46,398 nucleotides of DNA, from positions 1 to 46,398 of the forward strand of contig CAYVQF010000046.1 of NCBI GenBank assembly GCA_964454015.1. Direction: 5' to 3'. This document shows positions 30,922-39,408 of this stretch, piece by piece (position 1 is the stretch's first letter; each line of letters begins with the position of its first letter). Origin of the DNA: CAYVQF01 sp964454015. Lineage in GTDB: Bacteria; Myxococcota_A; Bradymonadia; UBA4248. Position numbers and translations under genes: made by a program. The notes beneath the pieces were generated by a model. The model had not been told where the DNA came from. It ran no database searches and saw only the letters and a program-made list of their open reading frames with translations.

Positions 30922-33231
30922 CTAGCCCGGCAAGGTGCGCGGCCGCGCGCCCCGTGGCAAGCGGTCGCGACCGGCCTTGTCCTGATACATGTCCTGATCG
31001 GCCGCCTCCATGAGCGCCGCCAAATCGAGGCCGTCGCAGCGCGCCTCGGCGACTCCTACGCTGGTCTTGATCGGCAACACTTCTCCGGGTGCCACCCTCA
31101 AGGTCAAGGCTTCGACGGCGGTGCGCACGGTGTGGGCCAAGTCACGCCCTCCCCCGGCGCGCTGGTTCCGGGCCAGGATCAGGAACTCATCTCCTCCCTT
31201 GCGGTAGGCCTCGATACCCAGCCTGGATTCGAGCTGGCCCAGCACGGCGCCCACGGCGACCAAAGCGTCGTCGCCGATTTGGTGGCCAAAGTGATCGTTG
31301 ACACCCTTGAAACCATCGAGGTCGAGAAAGAGGATGACCAGATGCTGGTCCGGCTCGCACACGACCGTCAGGGCCTCCAGGGCGCGGGCCAGGGCCTGGG
31401 CGTTGCGAATGCCCGTGAGGGGGTCCCAGAAAGCCATGCGCTCGCTGGCCCTGACCTCGCAAAGCTGAGCCATCGTCGCGCTCAAAACGTTGCTCAAGAC
31501 ATCGAGGAGCGCCGGCGAAGGCAGCGGCTGATCGGCGCGACGCCGACAGGCCAGCGACGCCGACCACTGGCTGTCTTGCCGCATGTTGAGGGTAAAGGCG
31601 TCGTCGCCCCTTTGGACCTCACTGGTGAAATCGCCATCGCCGCGAACAGCGAGGGGCGGCGGCGGCGGCGCGCTGAAGCCCTCTTGCGTGGAAGCACAGC
31701 TCAAGCCTCTCTCACCCTGGATCCGCAGCGCCATGGCGCACGCGTCGATGTGGAGCAGATCGGCGCTGACCCGAAAGAGCAAGGTCACGACGTCCTCAGG
31801 CGAGCGCGCGCGCGGCAGGCTCCGGCTCAAGTGTCGTTCCAAAGCCTGGGCGATGGCGCCCTGGGCGATGATGGCGACGGCCGAGGTCGCGCCGCGATGC
31901 TGCGGCTCGGGCTGCCCATGGCGCAAGGCTCGCCCCAAGGCGTGCACCACCTGCGCGTCGAAGAGGGTGCCTGCCCCACGCTCGATCTGGGCCAGGGCCT
32001 CCTCGGGCACGATGACAGGCGCATAAGGGCGCGGCGACGTCATGGTGTCATAGACCTCGGCCACGGCGGTGATGCGCGCCGGGAGCGGGATGGCGTCACC
32101 TTTGAGCCCTTCGGGGTAGCCCGAACCATCGAGGCGCTCGTGGTGGTACAAGATGGTCTCCGCCACGGGCGCCCCGAAGGGAATGTGACGAATGAGCTCG
32201 GCCCCGAGGATGGGATGCATCTCCACCATCATCCGCTCCCCTGGCCTCAGGGCCTCCTCTTTGAGGAGCAGGGCGTCAGGCAGGGCGATGCGCCCGACGT
32301 CGTGGAGCAAGGCACCGAAGCGAATGGCCCTCAGCGTATCATCGTCTTTGATGCCCATGTGCTCCGCCAGGGCCATGGCGAGTCCCTGGACCCGCGCGTG
32401 GTGTCCCCCATCGGCGGCATCCCTGGCCTCGATGGCGGCGGCGATGGCCGCCACCGTCGGCAGATAGAGTTCCTCAACGGCATGGCGATGCTGCTCGACA
32501 GCCTCGACGCGCCGCCGGTGGGCGACCAAGGTGCCGTAGAGGATGACCCCAAGGGGCGTGAGCAGCAGGGCCGCCAAGGGCGCCAAGCCCAAGGTCACGT
32601 CGAGGAGCGCCGCGACTGAGGCGGCCCCCAGAAAGGCGGGAAAGGTCCAGGCCAAGCGGCTCACGACCTTGACGAGGGGGATGCCGCGGCTGATGTGCAC
32701 GGCCCACGCGACCAGGGCGAGGTTCAAAGCGAAATAGCCCAGGGCCAGGGCGAAAGCCCGCACCACCAGGTCGTGTCCGACCCAAAAGGCGGCCGCCATG
32801 CCACTCGCCATGACCAAGCCGAGAGCCGCCGCCAAGGTCCCCGTTGCGAAGTTGTAGGGAACCACGTGCCACGCCTCGCGGGCGCCGCCGCGCAGCGCCG
32901 AGACCGCCATGGCGACCCCTGAGAGCACCACCCCCGCGTGGCCAGCCCCCTGTAAGATCAAGGTGAAGATAAAGAGCGTGTCGAGGCTGATGCGCGCCCG
33001 GATCAAGGGCACGCGCACCGTCAGGGTGCCGCTGACCAGAGCGAGCAAGCCAAGGAGAAGGTCAGCGCCTTCCAGGCGAACGTCGGCGAGCTGGACCAGG
33101 TGCCAAAGGGCCACCCCCACCCCGACGAGGATGACGCCCAGCAAGGAGGCCTTGGCCACGGCACTCAGATGGGACCACGCTTGGGCGGCGTGAGGGGCTG
33201 TCTTGCCTGGTGGGACGTTGGCGATGGTCAA
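30922..33231 (-). CDS. Membrane GGDEF/HD-GYP cyclic-di-GMP protein
   Basis: The 769-residue product (from TTG 33231) has an N-terminal membrane region of about seven helices (about 28-235), an HD-GYP domain (about 250-435) with HH (277-278), HD (310-311), HHERLDGSGYP (363-373), and a C-terminal GGDEF domain (about 595-765) with FLDLDGFKGVNDHFGH and intact GGDEF (679-683). The allosteric RxxD I-site is absent. HD-GYP proteins break cyclic-di-GMP down and GGDEF proteins make it; a single protein with both, in the order HD-GYP then GGDEF, could be switched by its membrane sensor. TTG 33231 overlaps the protease stop as TTGA, so translation is coupled; ATG 33294, which overlaps the protease gene by 67 bases, is the other option. 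Confidence 0.92.
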   Translation of the reverse strand: MTIANVPPGKTAPHAAQAWSHLSAVAKASLLGVILVGVGVALWHLVQLADVRLEGADLLLGLLALVSGTLTVRVPLIRARISLDTLFIFTLILQGAGHAGVVLSGVAMAVSALRGGAREAWHVVPYNFATGTLAAALGLVMASGMAAAFWVGHDLVVRAFALALGYFALNLALVAWAVHISRGIPLVKVVSRLAWTFPAFLGAASVAALLDVTLGLAPLAALLLTPLGVILYGTLVAHRRRVEAVEQHRHAVEELYLPTVAAIAAAIEARDAADGGHHARVQGLAMALAEHMGIKDDDTLRAIRFGALLHDVGRIALPDALLLKEEALRPGERMMVEMHPILGAELIRHIPFGAPVAETILYHHERLDGSGYPEGLKGDAIPLPARITAVAEVYDTMTSPRPYAPVIVPEEALAQIERGAGTLFDAQVVHALGRALRHGQPEPQHRGATSAVAIIAQGAIAQALERHLSRSLPRARSPEDVVTLLFRVSADLLHIDACAMALRIQGERGLSCASTQEGFSAPPPPPLAVRGDGDFTSEVQRGDDAFTLNMRQDSQWSASLACRRRADQPLPSPALLDVLSNVLSATMAQLCEVRASERMAFWDPLTGIRNAQALARALEALTVVCEPDQHLVILFLDLDGFKGVNDHFGHQIGDDALVAVGAVLGQLESRLGIEAYRKGGDEFLILARNQRAGGGRDLAHTVRTAVEALTLRVAPGEVLPIKTSVGVAEARCDGLDLAALMEAADQDMYQDKAGRDRLPRGARPRTLPG

Positions 33232-35174
33232 AACTCCGGAATCTGAATGGCCCCTTCCGACACGTCGCTGCGCAGGCCCGTAGGCGTCGCCCATGGATCG
33301 ACCGTGGTCGCGCTCGTCAGCATGGCCGTGAGCTTACCGCTGTCCAAGATGTTCCCACTCCACAGCGCCAGAGACTGGGTGCTGAAAGAGACGCTCGACT
33401 CATACACGACCAGACCATCCCAGATAATCCCCGTCCCCCAGACCCTGTCAAGGGAGTAGGCCTCTTGGTAGCGAATCACCAGATCCAGACCCGAGACCTG
33501 GTAGTCGAGCCAGCGCCAGTCCGCGACATAGCCATCCCAGATGATCCCAGTGCCGTGAACGTAGCCGAGCACATAGGCCAGGCTCAGCAGTTGGGCGAAT
33601 CGCTCTTCATAGGCCACGTATCCCGTCCAGATCAGCGTGGTGCTCCACGGAATCCACTCACCATTGAGCCAGCTCTGGGGCTGCTCAGGAAGGGTACCCG
33701 TCAGGTTGGCGTCACCGGGCGCAGCCGCCGGGTCGCCAATCCACATGGACGCCAGCTCGGCCGCTGCGACGAGGTTGAGCATCCCCGTCCCTTGCGCCAG
33801 GGCGTGCACCTGGGGCAGAGGCTGGGCCGTGAACTGGAGGATGGCCTTGACCTGGTTGGGGGTCAAGTTCGGGTTGATTTCGAGGAGCTGGGCCACGCCG
33901 CCGCTGACCAAGGCGGCAGAGAAGCTGGTCCCCGAAGCATAGGCCCAACGCCCTCCTGGGTTGAGATTGAAGGTGACCAGGTGCTGGTTCAGCTTCGCCG
34001 AAGGCATCAGGGGCAGGGGCACGGCCAGTCCAGGCGCCAAGAGGTCCGGCTTGGCGACACCGTCGACCAGGGCCGGTCCGCGGCTGGAGAACCAGGCCAC
34101 CCGGTCGTCGAAGCGGGAGAGGGTCCCGCGGCTATCCGTGGCGCCGACGGTCAGCACCGCCGGGTGATTGGCCGGGCTGCCGATCCCAGCGAAGAGCTCC
34201 GCACCGTCGCTCATACCCAAGTTTCCCGCCGTCCCCACCACTACGAAGCCGGCGCGCACGGCCGCCTCGACGGCTTGCCCGAGGGGGTCATAGCGATAGG
34301 ACTCGCGGATGGGCGCGGCCAGGGACAGGTTGATGACGCGCACGCCGTAAGCGTCGCCGTGCACCAGCAACCACTCCAGGGCGGCGATGACATCGCTGAT
34401 GCGCCCACTGCCATGCCTGTCCAAGACCTGCAGGGAGAGCACCCTCGCCCCTGGTGCCACACCGGGAACAGCCGGATTGGCCGAGAGGATGGCGCCGGCG
34501 ACCATGGTGCCGTGGCCGAAGCTGTCGGAGCCCATCCTGTCCACTTTTTTGACACCCTTGACGTTGCGGGTGTCGAGGAAGCTGACTTGACCGAGGAAGT
34601 GGCTCTTGGGAATGGCCACGTGCTGAGAGGCGACGCCCGAGTCGATGACGGCGATGCCGACGCCGAGCCCGGTGGCCTGCACGGCACCGTGGCCTTGGTG
34701 CAGCGCCACAGCGCCCGTGGTGGTCACGCTCAAGTTCAGAGGCGCGGCCGCGGCTGCCTCCCATGCGCTCTGGGGATCCACTGGCGCCGTGGCAGCGCGC
34801 ACTGGGCGATCCGGGCTGATGTAGCGGACTCCCGGACACTGCGCGGCAGCGGCGCTCATGGTCTCATCGAGGGTCACGGCCAAGACCTGCATGCGGCGAT
34901 AGTGGTCATCGATCCGCAGCCCCTGCGCCAGCAGGCACTGCTCCGCCGCGGTCAGGCAGGCGGCGTCGACGGCAGGATCACAGTCTCCCGGAAGCAAGAA
35001 GTACTGGACCAGGGCTTGACCGGCCGTGATATCGGGCGCCAAGGCGCGCTCGGCCCGGGTCAAGTCGCCCCTATCGTCGAGCTCAACGCACCCGCTCGCC
35101 AGGAGCACAATCAGCACGAAGAAGGGGAAGACCGTCGCGTGGCGCTCTTGCTGGGTGGTGTGAGGTTGTGACAT
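33228..35174 (-). CDS. Subtilisin-like (S8) lipoprotein protease
   Basis: The 648-residue product starts at ATG 35174, five bases after GGAGG. The signal sequence ends in LLASGC (lipid Cys29). A propeptide-like section (about 40-150) precedes the catalytic domain (about 165-470) with Asp178 (AVIDSG), His221 (FGHGTMVAG), oxyanion Asn318 (TAGN) and Ser417 (SGTSFSAAL). The last 150 residues carry four spaced hydrophobic-Trp-x-Gly units at Trp516, Trp546, Trp585 and Trp605. The protease sits on the envelope surface and likely cuts secreted or envelope proteins. The c-di-GMP gene follows with overlap. Upstream is a sigma-54 promoter with two enhancer sites. Confidence 0.95.
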   Translation of the reverse strand: MSQPHTTQQERHATVFPFFVLIVLLASGCVELDDRGDLTRAERALAPDITAGQALVQYFLLPGDCDPAVDAACLTAAEQCLLAQGLRIDDHYRRMQVLAVTLDETMSAAAAQCPGVRYISPDRPVRAATAPVDPQSAWEAAAAAPLNLSVTTTGAVALHQGHGAVQATGLGVGIAVIDSGVASQHVAIPKSHFLGQVSFLDTRNVKGVKKVDRMGSDSFGHGTMVAGAILSANPAVPGVAPGARVLSLQVLDRHGSGRISDVIAALEWLLVHGDAYGVRVINLSLAAPIRESYRYDPLGQAVEAAVRAGFVVVGTAGNLGMSDGAELFAGIGSPANHPAVLTVGATDSRGTLSRFDDRVAWFSSRGPALVDGVAKPDLLAPGLAVPLPLMPSAKLNQHLVTFNLNPGGRWAYASGTSFSAALVSGGVAQLLEINPNLTPNQVKAILQFTAQPLPQVHALAQGTGMLNLVAAAELASMWIGDPAAAPGDANLTGTLPEQPQSWLNGEWIPWSTTLIWTGYVAYEERFAQLLSLAYVLGYVHGTGIIWDGYVADWRWLDYQVSGLDLVIRYQEAYSLDRVWGTGIIWDGLVVYESSVSFSTQSLALWSGNILDSGKLTAMLTSATTVDPWATPTGLRSDVSEGAIQIPEF

Positions 35175-35217
35175 GGCGGCCTCCGTGGGGGGTGCTGGCG
35201 TCTCAGGACAGTCTTTT

Positions 35218-35233
35218 TGCAAGGACTCTGCCA
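35218..35233 (-). promoter_or_regulatory. Sigma-54 -24/-12 promoter of the protease gene
   Basis: On the minus strand TGGCAGAGTCCTTGCA runs from 35233 to 35218. The consensus is TGGCACG-N4-TTGCW; the two invariant doublets GG (35232-35231) and GC (35220-35219) have the exact 10-base spacing, and TTGCA is complete. The transcript would start near 35207, about 33 bases before the protease ATG. The activator gene is next to it, which makes the call stronger. Confidence 0.85.
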
Positions 35234-35295
35234 GCAGGCACGCGCGGCGCATGTACATGTAATTCAATTGCTATTTTCAAGAGCGCCACAGGCCG

Positions 35296-35313
35296 TGTCC
35301 ATATTATATACAC
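35296..35313. promoter_or_regulatory. Enhancer-type activator site 1 (TGT-N11-ACA)
   Basis: TGTCCATATTATATACAC is one of two near-identical 18-base copies. It fits the TGT-N10/11-ACA pattern of enhancer-binding protein sites and, extended by one base on its left, is a partial palindrome. It lies about 90 bases upstream of the predicted sigma-54 start. Confidence 0.7.
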
Positions 35314-35336
35314 CGCTCGACGCGCCAGGCCGGCCA

Positions 35337-35354
35337 TGTCCACTTTATAGACAC
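35337..35354. promoter_or_regulatory. Enhancer-type activator site 2 (TGT-N11-ACA)
   Basis: TGTCCACTTTATAGACAC is the second copy, 14 of 18 bases identical to site 1. The two start 41 bases apart, about four helical turns, so proteins on them would face the same side. It lies 28 bases before the activator gene start, so it may also control that gene. Confidence 0.7.
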
Positions 35355-35381
35355 AACCAGGGTGTAGCGTTAGAGTGAGCC

Positions 35382-36683
35382 TTGGTGCGTGGGCCAGAAG
35401 TCGCGGAGTGGACAGTGGATCTAAGGGACCTCGAGCACAGTATGCAGTCGCCGCTGCGTCTATCCTTGGTGGCGGAGCTGCTCACCCAAGGCAGCAGGGG
35501 CTTGAGTGTGAGCGAGGCGGTGCGCCGCTGCGGCCGGCATGAACAAGACATCAGGGCGTGTCTGGCTCCCATGCTGCGTGACGGTCAAGTGGAGCAAGAT
35601 CACCAGCAGCGTATCCGCCTGAGCGCGTCGCTCTCGCCAGAAGCGCTGGCGCTGTTGCAGCGGGTGGTAGAAGAGCGCTCGGCCTTTTTGGCACGCGAGC
35701 GCCGGGTCCGGGATCAGCTCTTCGCCGGCATGATCGGCCAAGATCCAAAGATGCTGTTGGTCTTTGAGTTGGTGCGCCAGGTCGCGCGCTTGGACGTGAC
35801 GGTCTTGGTGAGCGGCGAGACGGGCTCGGGGAAGGAGCTGGTCGCCCGGGCGGTGCACGATCTGAGTCGCCGCAGCGAGGGTCCTTTTGGTGCGGTGAAC
35901 TGTGCCGCGTTGACGGAGGAGCTCTTCGCGTCGGAGCTCTTTGGCCACGCTAGGGGAGCGTTTACGGGGGCAGTGCGGACGCACGTCGGTTGGGTAGAGC
36001 GCTGCGCTGGTGGCACGCTCTTGCTCGATGAGGTGGGCGACCTGAGCCTGCCGAACCAGGTCAAGTTGTTGCGGGTTTTGCAAGAGGGTCGCTTTACCAG
36101 GGTTGGTGAGAGCCAGGAGCGGGTGGCCTCCTTTCGCTTGCTCTCCTGTACCAACCGCGACCTGGCGCGCATGGTGGACGAGGGGTCCTTCCGGGAGGAT
36201 CTCTATTACCGTCTCAACGTCTTTCCCATCCGGGTGCCTTCGCTGCGCGAGCGCCTGGACGACTTGCCGGACTTGGTGGAGGGCTTGTTGCGCCAATGTG
36301 CGGCAGAGCTCGGCCACAGCGTGGGCCAGGTGTCTTTCACGCCAGCGGCGCTGGCGCGCTTGCGTCACCACGACTGGCCCGGCAACGTGCGTGAGTTGCA
36401 GAACGCGGTCATTCGCGCGGCCATCGCCGCGGGAGGTGCCGACGTCGAAGCGCATCATCTGTCCTTCCTCGCCGAGAGGACGGCGGCTCAGCCCTCCCCT
36501 CCCCTCGCCGCGGCCGCCGCGCCAGGGCTGCGCTCGCTGGCCGAGGTCGAGCAGGCACATGTCCTGGCGGTGCTGGCGGCGCACGACGGCAACAAGGTGG
36601 CTGCAGCCAAGACCTTGGGCATCTCGCGGGCTTCACTCTATGCGCGCTTGGCCCGCTGGGGTCATCATGGCACCGCGGGCTGA
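35382..36683 (+). CDS. Sigma-54-dependent transcriptional activator (enhancer-binding protein)
   Basis: The 433-residue product has an AAA+ sigma-54 interaction domain (about 115-355): Walker A GETGSGKE (145-152), GAFTGA (192-197) that contacts sigma-54, Walker B LLLDEV (213-218), and DWPGNVREL (331-339). The C-terminal helix-turn-helix is of Fis type (about 388-425: LAAHDGNKVAAAKTLGISRASLYARL). The N-terminus (about 22-80) is a winged-helix-like segment and not a receiver, GAF or PAS domain, so the input is unknown; it may be held off by another protein as PspF is. The start codon is uncertain: TTG 35382, GTG 35385 or ATG 35442. It is divergent from the protease gene; its 3' end overlaps mltG by 19 bases. 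Confidence 0.93.
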   Translation: MVRGPEVAEWTVDLRDLEHSMQSPLRLSLVAELLTQGSRGLSVSEAVRRCGRHEQDIRACLAPMLRDGQVEQDHQQRIRLSASLSPEALALLQRVVEERSAFLARERRVRDQLFAGMIGQDPKMLLVFELVRQVARLDVTVLVSGETGSGKELVARAVHDLSRRSEGPFGAVNCAALTEELFASELFGHARGAFTGAVRTHVGWVERCAGGTLLLDEVGDLSLPNQVKLLRVLQEGRFTRVGESQERVASFRLLSCTNRDLARMVDEGSFREDLYYRLNVFPIRVPSLRERLDDLPDLVEGLLRQCAAELGHSVGQVSFTPAALARLRHHDWPGNVRELQNAVIRAAIAAGGADVEAHHLSFLAERTAAQPSPPLAAAAAPGLRSLAEVEQAHVLAVLAAHDGNKVAAAKTLGISRASLYARLARWGHHGTAG

Positions 36684-37765
36684 GGTGTGTGCCGAGGCGC
36701 TTTGCCCTTGCCCTTGAGGAAGTGGTCCACGGCGCGCTGATGCTCTTCATAGGTGGTGGAGAAGTAGTGGCGCCAGGAGCCGTCATTGCGCGCGACGAAG
36801 TAGGTCAAGGCCTGGGCTTGGGGTCCGTCATAGGGGTCGAGGATGGCGGTGACGCTCTCGAGGCGGACCATGGCGATGGGGCCGGGTGGCAGCCCTTCGA
36901 TGACGTAGGTCGAGTAGGGGTTCTTGGGGTCGCGACAGCGTTGCGGGCTGGGACGCTCGCCCGGGCTCTGTCGCGGGTAGATGCAGGTGGGATCGGACTG
37001 GAGCCGCATGCCGTCGCGCAAGCGGTTGAGAAAGACCCGGGCGATGACCGGCCGTTCGGCGCTGACCACGGCTTCTTTCTCGACGATGGAGGCCAGGGTG
37101 AGCAGCTCGTGGTCGCCGAGGTGGTGGTTTTCCCGCAGGTTCTGCCAGGCCTCGGGGTGTTGTCTGGCCAGCTCGGCCCACTGGGCGCGGAAGCGCAGGT
37201 GCATCTGGTTGAGCAGCGCGTCGACGCTGGTGCTGGTGTCGGCGTAGTAGCGCCCCGGAGCGAGGTAGCCTTCCAGGGTCGCCGCGGGGACACCGAGGCG
37301 GGCGGTGAAGGTGGGATCGGTGGCGCGGGCGAGGAAGGTGGGGCCATCGACGATCCCCTGTTGGTGGAGGATATCGGCGAGCTCGTAGAGAGAGAGTCCC
37401 GGGGAAAAGGTGAGGCGGGTGCTCGAGGGGTCAGTGCTGTGCTGGGTCAAGATTGCGACGAGCTCGCGCACGCCCGTGTCAGGTGGAACCACGAAACGGC
37501 CCGACTGGAGGCGACCTCCCAAACCGCTGTGCCAGAGAAAGAACTTGAGGTAGTTGGGGGAGTCGATGAGGCCTTGTTGGTGGAGGGCATCGGCGATGGC
37601 GCGGGCGCCCATGCCGGGCTCGATGGTGACGATCCATTCTTGGTCGCGGCTGCGGATGGGGCCGTCGATGAAGCGGCGGTAGTCGGCCCAGAGCAGGAGC
37701 GCCGCGACGGCGAGGACCAAGGCAAAGATGGCGATGATGCGTTGGCGCCGGGGGACTCTGGCCAT
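36665..37765 (-). CDS. mltG: Endolytic murein transglycosylase MltG
   Basis: The 366-residue product has one N-terminal membrane helix (about 10-28), a LysM-like region (about 45-105), and the YceG catalytic domain with TLEGYLAPGRY (163-173), ASIVEKEA (225-232; catalytic Glu229) and FLNRLRDGMRLQSDPT. MltG cuts nascent peptidoglycan strands within the chain and so ends glycan elongation. It is the last gene in a tight four-gene operon, ten bases after the small membrane protein gene. Confidence 0.96.
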   Translation of the reverse strand: MARVPRRQRIIAIFALVLAVAALLLWADYRRFIDGPIRSRDQEWIVTIEPGMGARAIADALHQQGLIDSPNYLKFFLWHSGLGGRLQSGRFVVPPDTGVRELVAILTQHSTDPSSTRLTFSPGLSLYELADILHQQGIVDGPTFLARATDPTFTARLGVPAATLEGYLAPGRYYADTSTSVDALLNQMHLRFRAQWAELARQHPEAWQNLRENHHLGDHELLTLASIVEKEAVVSAERPVIARVFLNRLRDGMRLQSDPTCIYPRQSPGERPSPQRCRDPKNPYSTYVIEGLPPGPIAMVRLESVTAILDPYDGPQAQALTYFVARNDGSWRHYFSTTYEEHQRAVDHFLKGKGKAPRHTPQPAVP

Positions 37766-37775
37766 GGTGAGCGGC

Positions 37776-38354
37776 TTAGTGGTTGACGCACCACAAGGTC
37801 AGGGTGGCGTTGAAGACCGAGGCAAAGACCGTGCGCTGCGACTCGATTTTGTTGAAGTGGAGGAGGTTGTGGAGGGCATTGGCCATGCCTTCGATGGGTT
37901 CGAAGAAGGTATCGAAGAGATCGATGGCGCGCAAGACAGCGCCGTTGGTGAGGCGGGCGAGGGGCGCGATGAGGACGAGTCCGAGGGTGAGGTAGAGGAA
38001 GTAGACGAGGAGCTTGGGGAGCAGCACGAGCAAGCCTAGGGTGGAGAGCAGGGCGACCCGGAGCAGGCGGCCAAAGGGCACGAAGACCAGGGGCAGGGTG
38101 AAGCCGGGTTGGCGCTGGCGGTGGCGGGCGATGAGCTCGGTGGCGACGAGGAGGTACTGGAGGAGGAGGAGCGTGGCGAGAAAGTGGAAGGTAGAGAAGG
38201 CGTGGTCGACGAAGGGAGGGCGCTGTTGTTGTTGGGCGAGGAGGATGTCGACGATGAGCAGGACGGCGATGAGCTCCATGCTCTCGAGGAGGACGGCGAT
38301 GAGGGTGACCGCTTTGGAGCGGGCGGCACTGACCAGGCGAGTGGGTTGGGTCAC
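37776..38354 (-). CDS. Small integral membrane protein
   Basis: A 192-residue hydrophobic product from GTG 38354, with GGAGG six bases upstream. Membrane segments are seen at about 17-39, 54-75, and two in 98-135; the C-terminal 55 residues are amphipathic. No motif is recognised. It lies between the GST-like and the mltG genes (32 and 10 bases apart), suggesting a role with an envelope enzyme, but only by position. Confidence 0.65.
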   Translation of the reverse strand: MTQPTRLVSAARSKAVTLIAVLLESMELIAVLLIVDILLAQQQQRPPFVDHAFSTFHFLATLLLLQYLLVATELIARHRQRQPGFTLPLVFVPFGRLLRVALLSTLGLLVLLPKLLVYFLYLTLGLVLIAPLARLTNGAVLRAIDLFDTFFEPIEGMANALHNLLHFNKIESQRTVFASVFNATLTLWCVNH

Positions 38355-38386
38355 GGCGGGCCTCCGTTGGCGAGGAGAGGAAGGCT

Positions 38387-39388
38387 TCAGGTCGCGGCCA
38401 GCAGATCGGCCATGGCAGAGGCGTCGAGCCAGTGGGCGAGCTGCGCCTGTTCCGGTGGGGTGAGTTGCTGGGCCATGGCGCGACATTGCTGCCATTCGTG
38501 GTCGGCGTCGGCCTGGACCCCAAAGCAGACCGCTTCGCCTGCCATTTGCAGGGTGAACACAGGCGCTTGCTTGGCCACAGCGGCGCCGTTGGCTTGGAGA
38601 AAGCGCACGTAATCCTGGGCGTGGTCCAAGATGAAGCGGGCAAAGGGAGATGGCGTCTCGAGGTGGAAGCGCTGGCGTGGCCACAGTTCCATGTCGCTGG
38701 CGGCGTCGAGCCAGGTGAGCAATTGGGGCCTTTCGGTGAGGACGCGGCGCGTCTTGGGATCGACAGCGAAATGCGAGCGCAGCGCGCCCAGCAACATCAT
38801 GTCGATGAGGCAGGGGGACGTCCCGAGGAGGCACGGGGTGAGGCTGAGCTGGCGTTGCATGGCGTCGCACAGCAGGGTGAAGCTGTGTTCAATCTCCCGT
38901 TGCTGTTCGGGGGAGACGCAGCCCCAGGCGCGAAGGGCCCGGATCGCCCAATCACCCACGAAAGACTTGACCGCGGCGAGGAGAATGGGGGGAGCCTCGG
39001 GGACATGCTCCCTGGCCAAGGCATCGCAAGCGAGGCCGCTGTCGTAGTCTTCGTTCCAGCGCAAGCTGAGGGCCATGCGCCACAGCCAGTCGTTACACCA
39101 CATGGTGAGGAGACGCAGCAGGACGGCGCTGGGACCCTCTCCTTGGAGGTCGTGTTGGTCCGTGCGCAAGCTGTCGGCGAGGGCCAACACCGAGCACAGG
39201 CGCTGCTGGTGGGGTCCTTCGACGACGACAGGGCTGCGCACCCCTTCTTGGGGCAGCAGCGCCTTGCGCCGTTCCCAGGTCAGGGATTGCAGGCCATAGG
39301 GCTGCCGGTGCCAGCGCAGGCAGAGTTCGGCCGTGCGAGTGGCATAGCTCAAGCGGTAACCGTACACCGTGTATTCTACGTCACTCAC
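38387..39388 (-). CDS. Glutathione S-transferase-like protein
   Basis: The 333-residue product begins at GTG 39388. The first 75 residues have a thioredoxin-like pattern (YTVYGYRLSYATRTAELCLRWH..YGLQSL, RSPVVVEG), followed by a helical GST C-terminal domain (about 90-225; TPCLLGTSPCLIDMMLLGALRSHFAVDP). About 100 extra residues follow. The catalytic Tyr/Ser/Cys cannot be identified with certainty. GST-like proteins use glutathione or act as redox or chaperone proteins. It is 20 bases after the giant activase gene, so an operon member. Confidence 0.75.
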   Translation of the reverse strand: MSDVEYTVYGYRLSYATRTAELCLRWHRQPYGLQSLTWERRKALLPQEGVRSPVVVEGPHQQRLCSVLALADSLRTDQHDLQGEGPSAVLLRLLTMWCNDWLWRMALSLRWNEDYDSGLACDALAREHVPEAPPILLAAVKSFVGDWAIRALRAWGCVSPEQQREIEHSFTLLCDAMQRQLSLTPCLLGTSPCLIDMMLLGALRSHFAVDPKTRRVLTERPQLLTWLDAASDMELWPRQRFHLETPSPFARFILDHAQDYVRFLQANGAAVAKQAPVFTLQMAGEAVCFGVQADADHEWQQCRAMAQQLTPPEQAQLAHWLDASAMADLLAAT

Positions 39389-39408
39389 ATCATGCTCTCA
39401 CAGGCCCC

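Noticed and set aside
33210..35171. Long plus-strand open frame opposite the subtilase
   Set aside because: Shadow of the subtilase; no start signal and composition typical of antisense frames.
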